A stretch of 64,000 nucleotides of DNA from Pseudoalteromonas sp. A25. Its GTDB lineage: Bacteria; Pseudomonadota; Gammaproteobacteria; Enterobacterales; Alteromonadaceae. This document shows, piece by piece, positions 29,086 to 38,139 of this stretch. The notes under the pieces were generated by a model that ran no database searches, was not told the origin of the DNA, and was given only the letters and a program-made list of their open reading frames with translations. Each line of letters starts with the position of its first letter. The first letter of the stretch is position 1. The stretch covers positions 2,574,001-2,638,000 of the forward strand of contig NZ_AP021846.1 in NCBI RefSeq assembly GCF_009176705.1, given 5' to 3'. A program made the position numbers and the translations under genes.

Positions 29086-29227
29086 CCTGTCTCCATCGCT
29101 CTACTACCTTTTAAATCAATATACCAACCCATGCAAATATGTATATTTAAAATGCAATTTTCGGCCAATTAATATTAATTTGTGCATGCTAATATGCACC
29201 TAAATCCCTTTTACGGCTGGAGTCAAC

Positions 29228-29872
29228 ATGCCTACACATTCTTTTTTCTGGAATTGCATCGCCAACAATTACGCAAAACAACCGGTTGCCGACGAAGTGT
29301 CATATCAAAAAAAACTAGATCATACTGAGCAATACCTTTCGAGCGACACACGTGTGCTTGAATTTGGCTGTGGTACAGGTTCAACGGCGATATATCACGC
29401 CCCCAAAGTTAAACATGTTCACGCAACAGACTTTTCTTCAAAAATGCTTCAGATCGCAAAAGAAAAAGCAGACACAGCTAATGTAACCAATATTAGTTTT
29501 GAGCAAACGCAACTGCTTGATCTCAATAGCCCTAATGGCAGTTGGGACGTAGTACTGGGCATGAGTATTTTACACCTACTACACGATTGGCAAGCTCACA
29601 TTGCCAAGGTATTTGAACTATTAAAGCCTGGTGGCGTTTTTGTGACAAGCACAGCCTGTATTGGTGATATGGGCACTCGGTTTAAATTATTTGCACCACT
29701 TTTTAAAGTGCTGCCATTTATGCCCAGTGTTCAAATTTTTAGCCAAAAAGCATTAAAAGAGTCCATGGAAAATGCAGGCTTTACCATTGAATATGAGTGG
29801 TGCCCAGGCCCCAATAAAGCCGTATTTATGGTGGCTCGAAAACCCGAAGAGCACAATGCTAATGTAAAGTAA
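29228..29872 (+). CDS. Class I SAM-dependent methyltransferase
   Basis: A 214-residue methyltransferase with motif I VLEFGCGTGSTAIYHAP (about 40-56), the acidic loop HATDFSSKMLQIAKEKA (motif II), motif III DVVLGMSILHLLHDW and post-III LKPGGVFVTSTACIGD. Substrate is unknown. The end of the protein has two or three hydrophobic stretches (FKLFAPLFKVLPFMP), as in some ubiquinone/menaquinone-type or small-molecule methyltransferases. It is divergent from the LysR gene, its likely regulator. Confidence 0.87.
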   Translation: MPTHSFFWNCIANNYAKQPVADEVSYQKKLDHTEQYLSSDTRVLEFGCGTGSTAIYHAPKVKHVHATDFSSKMLQIAKEKADTANVTNISFEQTQLLDLNSPNGSWDVVLGMSILHLLHDWQAHIAKVFELLKPGGVFVTSTACIGDMGTRFKLFAPLFKVLPFMPSVQIFSQKALKESMENAGFTIEYEWCPGPNKAVFMVARKPEEHNANVK

Positions 29873-29884
29873 GCAGTTAAGCCA

Positions 29885-29910
29885 CCGCAGCGTATTTTAC
29901 ACCGCTGCGG
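29885..29910. terminator. Hairpin between convergent methyltransferase and YD-repeat genes
   Basis: CCGCAGCG / CGCTGCGG, an 8-bp GC-rich stem with a ten-base loop, lies 12 bases past one stop and about 20 before the other. No long T-run is present. Confidence 0.5.
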
Positions 29911-29928
29911 CCAACTGCAACACACTAT

Positions 29929-31149
29929 TTAGCGAGCAGCGGGTTGATAAACCTCCCCTTTTGCAAGATAACGCTGTGACCCTTTTTGCACATGCTTTTC
30001 ATCGTATGTAAAAGTTTGTCTGGCATAACCGCTCCATGCGTCGTTGACTAAATTGTCATGTTCATCGGTATTACGCATTTCAATTAATAAGCCCTGCATA
30101 TTGTAGATAAAGTGAACTTTAGCCACGCCGTCAATGTTACGCGTCAATTGATTATTATGGTCATAGTACTCATGGCGCAACAGCTTTAGCCCTGTGGTGT
30201 CCCACACTGACACTCGTTTATGAAAGCCATACTTCCCGTTAATGGGCTGGCCTTGTGCATCCGTAAACCAACGTTCAGTTAGATTTCCGTATTGATCATA
30301 TTGCGCATGCCAATGTACCGCCCCCGAATCGTGTATTGCAGGTTGCCCGTTAACGCCAAAAAACGCAATTTGAGTCCAATTATTCTTATCAAACGTATAT
30401 TGCTCACCCGCTGTACCTGTTGGACCTAGCGCGGCCTTCCCCTGCTTATCGAGCACCTCCCAGCGCTCAAACCCCTGACGAGCGTTGTAAAAGTAACGAT
30501 ATTGCGCAGCCCCAGAGGTCGATGTTAGCAAATTGTTCTGCTCATCCACGTTCTGCATTAATCGTAAGTTTCCCCGCCCATCAAAAAGTAATCTAATGCG
30601 CTCAAATTCAAAGCCAGGCCGATGGGGTTTAAGCTCGCCAGATTGACTTACTCGGGTTTCAACAACACTGCCGTCACCTGGATGTGACCAATGATAGGCC
30701 GCCACACCCCAACTGTTTTCAATAGCCTCGTTGTCTTTATTAAAAAACTTAAGGCTCAGATAACGTCCTTTGCCATCTTTTTTATAGCGTTGTTCCCACA
30801 CATCGCCCCATGCTGTGATTTGGTTGCCGAACGAATCAAAAAAACGATGTATTTCATACTTATCCTGATATGTAATTTGAGTATGAACCGCGTGCACGTA
30901 CAAAGATGGAATACGTTTATAATGCTTACCCAGCTTAGTTTTGATCTCGACCAAACGATTGTATCTATCATAACCTGCCTGAATATGAATACGCTTTTGT
31001 GCATCTGCTTTGCTAAGCGGTGTAGTGCCAATAAAAGGCTGATAAGGTGACTCCCAAAAATGAAAATCAGCAAAATACTCAGTGCGATAAGGCTGTGACC
31101 AAACATTGGCGCTCAGTGTAAAAAAAAGCCAAAAAATAATTCGAAACAT
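29929..31149 (-). CDS. Secreted YD/RHS-like repeat protein of unknown role
   Basis: A 406-residue protein with a signal peptide (about 1-18, ending NVWS|QP). The mature part consists of repeated segments with aromatic-Asp-x-x-Gly/Asn turns such as YDRYNRLVEI, FDGRGNLRLM, YDQYGNLTERW, YDHNNQLTRN and YNMQGLLIEM, alternating with aromatic beta strands. This resembles the YD repeats of RHS proteins, but it is short, lacks the RHS core end and any toxin tail, and no immunity gene follows. A periplasmic or surface beta-repeat structure is inferred. No function is proposed. It is divergent from the LytS/LytTR pair. Confidence 0.8.
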   Translation of the reverse strand: MFRIIFWLFFTLSANVWSQPYRTEYFADFHFWESPYQPFIGTTPLSKADAQKRIHIQAGYDRYNRLVEIKTKLGKHYKRIPSLYVHAVHTQITYQDKYEIHRFFDSFGNQITAWGDVWEQRYKKDGKGRYLSLKFFNKDNEAIENSWGVAAYHWSHPGDGSVVETRVSQSGELKPHRPGFEFERIRLLFDGRGNLRLMQNVDEQNNLLTSTSGAAQYRYFYNARQGFERWEVLDKQGKAALGPTGTAGEQYTFDKNNWTQIAFFGVNGQPAIHDSGAVHWHAQYDQYGNLTERWFTDAQGQPINGKYGFHKRVSVWDTTGLKLLRHEYYDHNNQLTRNIDGVAKVHFIYNMQGLLIEMRNTDEHDNLVNDAWSGYARQTFTYDEKHVQKGSQRYLAKGEVYQPAAR

Positions 31150-31307
31150 GCAAATACTCCGGGTTAAGTTATGCCCTTAACGTAACGATCTCAAAGGAAA
31201 AGGCACAGTCATTTGCGAAATTCGGTCACCCTTTTGCGGATTTCGGTTTTTAACCTAGGGCCCTGCACGCTATGATGCCATCAGGCCAAAATCATAATGA
31301 GGATAAT

Positions 31308-32345
31308 ATGTTCACAAGTCTTTTTGCTCGTCGTTTTGCTTGGGGACAACTACTGCTATGGGGGGCGTTAGCGCTGTTAACACGCTTTACTTGGTTAGAT
31401 GTAAGACCCCCTGAGTGGATATGGATCTTCAGCTACATGGCATTAGGCGCACTTTTTTCGTCTTTATTATTCGTCGCTTACCAGCCCATACTGCGATGGC
31501 ACGTCGCAGCTCAGCTAGCCATCGCCTTAGCGCTGTCAGTAGTTGCAGGGCTGGCTTGGCGAGCTAGCTTCAACGCGCTTGAGTACCATGTACTGGAATC
31601 TGCCAATAACCAGTTTCATTTTTGGGGCTATTTTCATAATGGTAAGTCAGCGGTCACGCAATTATTACTTTGGAGCTGTGGCTTTTGGCTTTGGCATTAT
31701 CAAAAACGTACACAACTTCAATCTAAACAACAGGAGAAATTACAGCAGCAAGCGCGTGATGCGCAGTTAAAGCTTTTACAATTTCAAATCGATCCGCACT
31801 TTTTGTTTAACGTGTTGGCAAGTGTAGACACACTACTACTTAAAAAAGACAGCAACACCGCACGTAACATGCTGAATAAACTCAGTAGCTATCTTAGGCA
31901 CACCTTGACACTTGAGCCTCCTCTTACTCAACCACTATCAAAAGAGCTTATGCGGTGCAGACACTATCTAGACATTGAAAAAATGCGCTTTGCCGATACC
32001 CTCTCGATAGAATGGCACGTACCAGAGTCTTTACCACAAGTGACACTACCGACGGGCATACTTCTACCGCTACTAGAAAACGCGGTAAAACATGGTGCAG
32101 CGGCACAAACGTCACACTCGAGCATTGGTATGGCACTCGAAACCCAGCCCCATTCCCTTATAATTAAAATGAGTAATCCATGTGCTTCACTCAGCGCAGC
32201 CAAAAATATAAACAATAACAAAGGAACAGGCATGGGACTGTATAACACCAAGCAAAGGTTACAGACCTTTTACGGCAATTCGGCAACATTGGCATATGGC
32301 CAACAAGGCGACCTTTTTATTGTGACCATGACGGTGCCACTATGA
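31308..32345 (+). CDS. LytS/AlgZ-type sensor histidine kinase
   Basis: A membrane kinase of about 345 residues from ATG at 31308, chosen because of the AATGAGG Shine-Dalgarno; an earlier ATG at 31272 lacks one. Four transmembrane helices occupy about the first 130 residues. A coiled-coil linker (QSKQQEKLQQQARDAQ) leads to the His_kinase domain with LLQFQIDPHFLFNVLAS, containing the phospho-accepting His. The ATP-binding part has PLLENAVKHG and GTGMGLYNTKQRL. It overlaps the response regulator by 4 bases (ATGA), so the two form a two-component system. The inducing signal is unknown. Confidence 0.92.
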   Translation: MFTSLFARRFAWGQLLLWGALALLTRFTWLDVRPPEWIWIFSYMALGALFSSLLFVAYQPILRWHVAAQLAIALALSVVAGLAWRASFNALEYHVLESANNQFHFWGYFHNGKSAVTQLLLWSCGFWLWHYQKRTQLQSKQQEKLQQQARDAQLKLLQFQIDPHFLFNVLASVDTLLLKKDSNTARNMLNKLSSYLRHTLTLEPPLTQPLSKELMRCRHYLDIEKMRFADTLSIEWHVPESLPQVTLPTGILLPLLENAVKHGAAAQTSHSSIGMALETQPHSLIIKMSNPCASLSAAKNINNNKGTGMGLYNTKQRLQTFYGNSATLAYGQQGDLFIVTMTVPL

Positions 32346-33082
32346 AGCCCCTAAAAGCCTTAATTGTTGACGATGAACCATTAGCCCGTGAAGCGCTTCG
32401 CCTGCGCCTAGAGGTTGCCAACGATATAGAAATAGTAGGCGAGGCTGACAATGGTGAAGACGCCTTATTGTTAGCTGCTCAGCAGCAACCCGATGTGGTG
32501 TTTCTAGACATTAATATGCCCAGGCTCTGCGGCATAGAAGCCGGTGCATTGCTCGCACAGTACTGCAACGCATACATCGTTTTTGTTAGTGCCTATCAAG
32601 AACATGCTATAGAGGCATTTCGTCTCAATGCAATCGATTACCTAACAAAACCAATTAACGATGAATTTTTTGCACAAACACTTACTCGTCTGCGACAACG
32701 TCAAATAAATCATCCCAAAGATAAGCAGGTAATAACGCCTAAGCACCAGTATCTTAAACGAATAGCTCTCAAAGAAGGGGGCGAAACCCGCATGGTAGAT
32801 ACGCAAAGTATTATATCTGTGGAGTCTGCTAATGATTACCTGTGTATTAAAGTCGCAAACCAGACCATGGTAATACGTAAAACCATGAAGCAACTAAGCA
32901 CATTGTTAGACCCACAGCAGTTTATACGGTGTCACCGCTCCCATTTACTAAATATCAGCATGATAGAAAGCATGCAACAAACAGACGAAGGGGTATATCT
33001 GTGTTGCCAAGGACATATGCACCCCGTTAGCCGACGCTATCTTGGGCAGGTAAAAGCCAAACTGAAGGCTTTTTACCCCTAG
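32342..33082 (+). CDS. LytTR-family response regulator
   Basis: A 246-residue regulator with a receiver domain (about 3-120: IVDDEPLAREALRLRLE; phospho-acceptor Asp in DVVFLDINMPRLCGIE; FVSAYQEHAIEAFRLNAIDYLTKP) and a LytTR DNA-binding domain (about 145-245: IALKEGGETRMV, SANDYLCIKV, FIRCHRSHLLNISMI). LytTR proteins bind DNA by beta-strands. Coupled to the upstream kinase, it probably controls this locus or distant genes. The divergent YD-repeat gene is the nearest candidate target. Confidence 0.94.
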   Translation: MKPLKALIVDDEPLAREALRLRLEVANDIEIVGEADNGEDALLLAAQQQPDVVFLDINMPRLCGIEAGALLAQYCNAYIVFVSAYQEHAIEAFRLNAIDYLTKPINDEFFAQTLTRLRQRQINHPKDKQVITPKHQYLKRIALKEGGETRMVDTQSIISVESANDYLCIKVANQTMVIRKTMKQLSTLLDPQQFIRCHRSHLLNISMIESMQQTDEGVYLCCQGHMHPVSRRYLGQVKAKLKAFYP

Positions 33083-33182
33083 TAGTTATACAAAAATAAC
33101 TGACGATGATAACGCCTGCCAACAACTAAGCTGCCCGCTAGTTGGTATATGCTGTATTAAAAGTGGCTGCCAGACACTTTGT

Positions 33183-33746
33183 TCAAGCGCATTTTGCGGC
33201 CCAGTGTTCTCTCGAGATCTTATACAAACAATGTTCTCTTAAGTGCTCTGGGGCTGGCACATCAGGATGCATAAATGTCTTACCGGTATTGTGCATGTTG
33301 ATCCGTTCCATAACTGCGCGTGAGGGGTGATTATTAACTACCGCAAATGAGACAATTTCCTGCAAGTTAAGTTGCTCAAAACCAACCCTGAGCGCTGCAG
33401 CTGCGGCTTCTGTTGCATATCCTTTGCCCCAATGAGGTCGTGCTAGGCGCCAAAGCACTTCAACACTTCCAGAACTAGGTAAATCTGCTGACGGCTTATG
33501 TAATCCAACCATTCCAATGAACTCGTTAGTTTCTAGCAATTGCGCGGCCCATACTCCCCAGCCATTTTCAGCTATCAGTGACTGACACTTATTGGCTATA
33601 CCATCACTTTCAGAGCGACTCAAAGTAGCTGGAAAATATTTCATCACTTGTTTATCTGACGACATTGTAAAAAACGGTTCTAAGTCGCTCGGCCTCCATT
33701 GGCGAAGCTGGATACGCGCGGTTTTTGGTTCAATGATTTTAGCCAT
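33183..33746 (-). CDS. RimJ/RimL-type GNAT acetyltransferase
   Basis: A GNAT-fold N-acetyltransferase of about 187 residues from ATG at 33746 (MAKIIEPKTARIQLRQW); sixteen earlier codons open the frame but are not family-like. The acetyl-CoA loop region is WRLARPHWGKGYATEAAAA, followed by VVNNHPSRAVMERINM. Homologues acetylate ribosomal protein N-termini or small molecules; here the substrate is unknown. The gene stands alone, convergent with the LytTR gene. Confidence 0.88.
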   Translation of the reverse strand: MAKIIEPKTARIQLRQWRPSDLEPFFTMSSDKQVMKYFPATLSRSESDGIANKCQSLIAENGWGVWAAQLLETNEFIGMVGLHKPSADLPSSGSVEVLWRLARPHWGKGYATEAAAAALRVGFEQLNLQEIVSFAVVNNHPSRAVMERINMHNTGKTFMHPDVPAPEHLREHCLYKISREHWAAKCA

Positions 33747-33837
33747 AAGCTGTCCATATTGTGTATTTTGCAGCAATAGGAGTGATATGCTCACTTCCTA
33801 AAATGGAAGATATCCTATTGTTTATTTTAAATAATTC

Positions 33838-34006
33838 TTATACCAATTGCATTAAATTGGTGATCAGATATTGCGACAGATAAATGGCTTAGTAACAAGG
33901 CAAATATTTCGATATGTAGTTATTCTACATGAGAAATATTTAACGCAGTTAATGAGTTATTTAGCCCGCTAGAATGATCAATGTATTAATAAAATTGGTA
34001 TTATAA
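33838..34006. repeat. Palindromic interspersed repeat (TTATACCAATT-bounded)
   Basis: The 471-base gap 33795-34265 is mostly this element. It begins TTATACCAATT (33838-33848) and ends AATTGGTATTATAA (33993-34006), so the ends are inverted repeats. The centre is a second inverted repeat, AAATATTTCGATATGTAG ... CTACATGAGAAATATTT, so the whole can fold as one long hairpin. I recall elements with these ends and this centre as frequent in Pseudoalteromonas and Shewanella genomes. It encodes no protein. The remaining 260 bases before the CadC-like gene show nothing recognisable. Confidence 0.8.
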
Positions 34007-34265
34007 CAAGCACAAAGCTAATCAGAGATAAAGTCTTTAAGGCAGGGCGCTCTAACAATGTTCGCGTTTACTTATTGTGTTTTCACTGAGAAACAGATTA
34101 TCAGCACAAAGAACAAAAGTGCTTTCACGTAACATCCTTAATTTGTATTCTGAGTGTTGTTAGAATGTGTAATACTAACTCATTCTCCACGCATTCAAAG
34201 CAAGCAAATAGTTACTCACTGATTGATAAAATAAAACTATTTCATTTATACGGGATCTACATCAC

Positions 34266-35738
34266 GTGCTGTACAACACTTTACATTACAAAATCGACTC
34301 TCAAGCATTAACGATTAAAACGCACAGCGGTGATAATGTCTCAATACGCCCCAAAACCTGCCAACTCTTAGTTTTATTACTCAAAAATGCAGGTCAGCCC
34401 GTAAGCAAGCAAACGATTCTAGCGAAGGTTTGGTCTAATTCGGTTGTTGCTGATCAAGTTGTTTTTCAATCTATCAATGAGTTGCGCCAGCTTTTTAATA
34501 ATGAAGAGGTGATCAAAACAATCCCTAAACAAGGGTATGTTTGGCTACCAGCAGTAACTGCGGCAGCTACAGCAACTCACAAAGTAGCTCGCTACAGTCA
34601 CTTGTGGCTCATTGGCAGCCTGGTATGTTGTCTGGCGATTACAGCCTTTATCATTAATTACTTATCTTCCGATACACTCGTTCCTGAGCAACAATCACAG
34701 CTAATTTCAGGCTCTGTCGTCATTCTTCCCGTGCAGAACACCATTGAAGGAAATGACCACAGTTGGGTACGTCTTGGCATGATGGACCAAGTAATACAGC
34801 GCTTACCTAATAACCAAGAGCATGGCGTGCTCCAGACAGATTACGTACTCGAAGTGTTAGAGCGAGCCGGTGCACCTTTGATTGATGTAAAGTCTGCACA
34901 TATAAACCAGCTATTTACCGTATCAGGCGCAGAGATAATTGTCTCTTCTAAACTCTCAGGAACGCCCCACGATTATCAACTCAGTTACGTTTTACACTTT
35001 AAGAATACCGAACAAAAAGGTGTCATTTTTGCTAGAGATATTCAAACCATCACTGATCAGTTTAGCGCACTTGTTGCTAAGCACATTGGTACTAATGCGG
35101 TTGTTGAACCCCATAATTACCATGCAGACTTTAATAATGAAATGCTTGGTGTTGCGATAGATTTAAAACTAGAGGGTCAATATCAAGCCGCTAAGCCTTT
35201 ATTGGAAAGCATTGTCATCAGTGATCCGAAAAACCTCACCGCGCAACGTATATTAATAGAGATACTATTTGAGGCAAATAACCTCGATGCAGTAGCACAA
35301 AGGCTAGCTCTTGCGATCCCTATTGCTGAAAACCTCAATGATAAAGCCGAACTAACCAGGCTGTATTACCTCAAGGCAATATTTCACCTTGTCAAAGACA
35401 ATAATCACCAAGCAAAGCAACAAACAATTAATGCTCTTAACGTCGCAAATAGCAGTAATGACTGGCTGTTTATGGCCTACTCGAAAGACTTGCTTGCTCG
35501 TATCGCACAAACACAGGGAGATTATGATAGCGCCAAGCGATTTTACCTAGAAGCCAAAGCACATCATCAAGTATTGAAGTGCCCAGTTGGAGAAAGCAGT
35601 GTTTGGGCAAGTTTGGCACTGCTTGCCAAAAAACAAAACAAGTTTGATGAGTTCAACGCCGCACTAAACAAAGCAAAACAAATTGCCAAAAGCCGAGCCC
35701 TCACTGAGCAACTAAAGTATTTAAACACCATCAAGTAA
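34266..35738 (+). CDS. CadC/ToxR-like membrane transcriptional regulator
   Basis: A 490-residue one-component regulator. An OmpR-type winged helix spans about 10-98 (VSIRPKTCQLLVLLLKNAG, VFQSINELRQLF, IKTIPKQGYVWLP), followed by a single transmembrane helix (about 112-134) and a periplasmic part. The periplasmic region has a FlgO/TolB-like N-half (VVILPVQNTIEGND) and TPR-like helical repeats in its C-half (about 330-490). Such proteins sense periplasmic or membrane signals directly. The gene precedes the SGAT-motif membrane protein in the same direction with a 105-base gap, so that gene is a plausible target. Confidence 0.88.
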   Translation: MLYNTLHYKIDSQALTIKTHSGDNVSIRPKTCQLLVLLLKNAGQPVSKQTILAKVWSNSVVADQVVFQSINELRQLFNNEEVIKTIPKQGYVWLPAVTAAATATHKVARYSHLWLIGSLVCCLAITAFIINYLSSDTLVPEQQSQLISGSVVILPVQNTIEGNDHSWVRLGMMDQVIQRLPNNQEHGVLQTDYVLEVLERAGAPLIDVKSAHINQLFTVSGAEIIVSSKLSGTPHDYQLSYVLHFKNTEQKGVIFARDIQTITDQFSALVAKHIGTNAVVEPHNYHADFNNEMLGVAIDLKLEGQYQAAKPLLESIVISDPKNLTAQRILIEILFEANNLDAVAQRLALAIPIAENLNDKAELTRLYYLKAIFHLVKDNNHQAKQQTINALNVANSSNDWLFMAYSKDLLARIAQTQGDYDSAKRFYLEAKAHHQVLKCPVGESSVWASLALLAKKQNKFDEFNAALNKAKQIAKSRALTEQLKYLNTIK

Positions 35739-35843
35739 AATTATTACCTTTAAAATCAATAGCATTAGATAATTTTAGAAAGCTTTAGTGGCTTTTAACA
35801 CCAGAAATAAGCGACAAGAGAATTATTCACAAAAGGAGTCTCT

Positions 35844-36965
35844 ATGTCGTTTTTTAATGCCCGTGTATTCATCGGCACCCTACTGTTTTTAGCTTTTACT
35901 ATTATGTTGGTTACTTCTGTACTAATGTACAGCCAACAACATGACACTGTGGTTGCCCTAATACATACCCTCATTGGTGCCGCAATGATTTTGGTTGTAG
36001 TATGGCACTTGTTCAAAAATTTTAAGCCTTTACTCAGCTATTTAAACCCCTTCAAAAAGCACATGGGTAAAATAAGTTTTGCCATGCCACTGGCTGTTTT
36101 ATTAATGGGCTATTTATTGGCTTCTCCCTTTTTGGCGCTTCCACCCGCGATGCAAGTGTATACTTGGGGGCAAACACTCAAAGCGGCCGACAAGGCTGAT
36201 CAAGATAAAGAACATAAATATGTCGAGCGAGCCATTACACCTGACAATGCTAGCGGGCAAACTATCACCATAGAACTTAAAAAAGGCCCATATTTTATGT
36301 GGCCGCAATATGCATTTTGGTTAGAGACCTTAGAAGGTGAATTTGTGCAGCCTTTGTATGTCACACAAGCCATTGCGACTAATAATTTCACCAATAAGGT
36401 TTCTAAAGCAGACCCGGAGCAAGTATTCACTGACCACTTACTAATTGGTGAAAATGCCATTGGCAGAGATGCCTTGGTTGGCGGACAAGAGCCCGAAACG
36501 AAAGATACTCGTATGCGTCCGGAGTCTTTGCCTGTATTTTTGCATCAGCTAGGCGTACAAGCTAGCAATGGCTACTTTCTGCCTACCGATAACAAGTTGG
36601 TTGTTGATGGCTTTAGTGGCGCAACGATGACCGATAATTTTATTTACTCGATTCAACTTTCCAATGCACTGACAGGTAAATACCGTATTCGCTTCGAAAT
36701 TAATCATTCGTTCGATTACAACAGCTATTACAGCAGTGACCGATTTCCTGATGATCCTATCTACTCTGGCGACGGATATACAGCACAGCCTTCGTTGATT
36801 TATCAAGCTGAATTAGACTTTGATCAACCCAATAAGCTACAGCAAATGCAGTTAATTGGCCATGGTCACCACTCAGGAAAAAATGGCAATGTTCACTCTG
36901 ATCTTAGTAACTTTACATCCGCATTAGAGCTAGTTGATAGGATCTTAGTTTCTCATTCTCTGTAA
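35844..36965 (+). CDS. Membrane protein with heme-b-like helices and periplasmic domain with SGAT motif
   Basis: A 373-residue protein. Three N-terminal transmembrane helices (about 8-28, 36-56, 77-97) carry His at 41 and 55, a pattern like the DUF4405-type cytochrome-b-like modules. The periplasmic remainder (about 100-373) has KGPYFMWPQYAFWLETLEG, reminiscent of DUF2271 proteins, and DGFSGATMT with SGAT at 258-261, which matches the motif where ApbE attaches FMN to Thr in NqrC/RnfG-like proteins. No ApbE gene is nearby. Extracytosolic electron transfer is inferred, not shown. A strong AAGGAG Shine-Dalgarno precedes the ATG. Confidence 0.7.
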   Translation: MSFFNARVFIGTLLFLAFTIMLVTSVLMYSQQHDTVVALIHTLIGAAMILVVVWHLFKNFKPLLSYLNPFKKHMGKISFAMPLAVLLMGYLLASPFLALPPAMQVYTWGQTLKAADKADQDKEHKYVERAITPDNASGQTITIELKKGPYFMWPQYAFWLETLEGEFVQPLYVTQAIATNNFTNKVSKADPEQVFTDHLLIGENAIGRDALVGGQEPETKDTRMRPESLPVFLHQLGVQASNGYFLPTDNKLVVDGFSGATMTDNFIYSIQLSNALTGKYRIRFEINHSFDYNSYYSSDRFPDDPIYSGDGYTAQPSLIYQAELDFDQPNKLQQMQLIGHGHHSGKNGNVHSDLSNFTSALELVDRILVSHSL

Positions 36966-36972
36966 CAAAAAA

Positions 36973-36992
36973 GCGCAGCGTTCTGGCTGCGC
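36973..36992 (-). terminator. Terminator after the sigma-associated membrane gene
   Basis: GCGCAGC / GCTGCGC form a GC-rich stem. Read on the minus strand it is followed by six T. It lies just past the stop of the gene at 37005-37646 and also separates it from the convergent SGAT-motif gene. Confidence 0.75.
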
Positions 36993-37004
36993 CATGCTAC
37001 CTCT

Positions 37005-37646
37005 TTATGCTTTCAAAGCGCGCATATCCGCTAGTAATTCTTCAAGCTTTTTGAACTGTCGACCATAGATAATGTATAAATCGAAGCGATATAAAGCTTC
37101 AGAGTATTTAATAACCACTAGTAGAAATGCCGTAATAATTACCCATATATAACCTGGGATATCTAAAAAAACATAGTCTGTCGGATATTTTGTTAATAAT
37201 AATGACATCACTTTACCACCCGATTGGCTGGCAAGCCCTTGTGCCACCATACCGATATAAAATAAAGGGTAGAAAAACTGATAGTACTTAGAATAATTTG
37301 AAATTGACTGCTTAAGCCAAGCATCAAAGCTTTCTAAATACTCTAAGCTACTCTGCCCTTTTGATAAGTTATACGACTTATCTAGCTCTCTTTTTGCTAT
37401 TTGTATTAACGGAGCCAATAACAGGCAGATATATAAACCTAGCCAAGGGATGCCAATTAAACTCATCGCTACTAGCATTATCAATGCGCCAATCGCGATT
37501 GCTTTAATATTCACAGCAAACATGTTTTGTAGCTTATCAACTATGTTCTGTGACTTTCTATTGTATAAATCGTTTACCTTTGGCGCTGACAACTCGCCTT
37601 CACTGACAAACCCCTGTTTCCACATTTGTTCAATAGATTTACTCAT
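37005..37646 (-). CDS. Membrane protein paired with ECF sigma factor (putative anti-sigma)
   Basis: A 213-residue protein with a cytoplasmic N-terminus (about 1-42, MSKSIEQMWKQGFVSEGEL) and four transmembrane helices (about 44-60, 62-82, 125-145, 160-182), and a charged C-terminal tail. Its start overlaps the end of the sigma gene by 8 bases and has an AGGAG Shine-Dalgarno, so translation is coupled. Position and topology suggest it controls the sigma factor. It does not show the HxxxCxxC zinc anti-sigma motif, so any anti-sigma role would be by another mechanism. Family not recognised. Confidence 0.72.
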   Translation of the reverse strand: MSKSIEQMWKQGFVSEGELSAPKVNDLYNRKSQNIVDKLQNMFAVNIKAIAIGALIMLVAMSLIGIPWLGLYICLLLAPLIQIAKRELDKSYNLSKGQSSLEYLESFDAWLKQSISNYSKYYQFFYPLFYIGMVAQGLASQSGGKVMSLLLTKYPTDYVFLDIPGYIWVIITAFLLVVIKYSEALYRFDLYIIYGRQFKKLEELLADMRALKA

Positions 37647-38139
37647 GTGTTAACTCCTGCGCTTGTATAAACTTGTTTAATCTGCCTTTTATACGCGTAA
37701 TGCGTACGCCAATTGAATTTTTATTAGCACCAATTATTTCTGCAATCTCACCATAAGACTTCTCTTCTAGATAGAGTAAAATCACCGCTCTATCTATCTC
37801 TGATAAATGCTTAATCGCGTTATAAAGCATATTAATATCTTCTGAACTAAACGCTTTCACATCATCATTCACTTCATCAGGCAAAGCATCAGATACAAAC
37901 CGCTGCTCGCCTTTTTTACGCTGCTTTAAGTTGGTTAAACACACATTTAAAGCAACTTTGTAGACCCATGTTGACCATTTAGATGCTGCATTAAAGCTAT
38001 CTCTACTGCGCCAAATTTGCAGACAAACTTCTTGATAATAATCATCAAAATCCGCTTGGCTGTTTGTATATGCACGACATATTTTGATGATTATCCCTGC
38101 ATAAGGCATTATCGATTGTTGATAAAAATCGCTTCCCAT
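37639..38139 (-). CDS. ECF RNA polymerase sigma factor
   Basis: A 166-residue sigma-70 family protein with sigma2 (about 12-80: DFDDYYQEVCLQIWRSRD, STWVYKVALNVCL) and sigma4 (about 110-160: LSEIDRAVILLYLEEKSYGEIAEIIG), with no sigma3 or region 1. It would redirect RNA polymerase to a small regulon. It is upstream of, and overlapping, the membrane gene likely to be its regulator. Divergently across 550 bases of decayed DNA lies a small ORF and a secreted CHAT-domain gene, which might or might not belong to the regulon. Confidence 0.9.
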   Translation of the reverse strand: MGSDFYQQSIMPYAGIIIKICRAYTNSQADFDDYYQEVCLQIWRSRDSFNAASKWSTWVYKVALNVCLTNLKQRKKGEQRFVSDALPDEVNDDVKAFSSEDINMLYNAIKHLSEIDRAVILLYLEEKSYGEIAEIIGANKNSIGVRITRIKGRLNKFIQAQELTHE

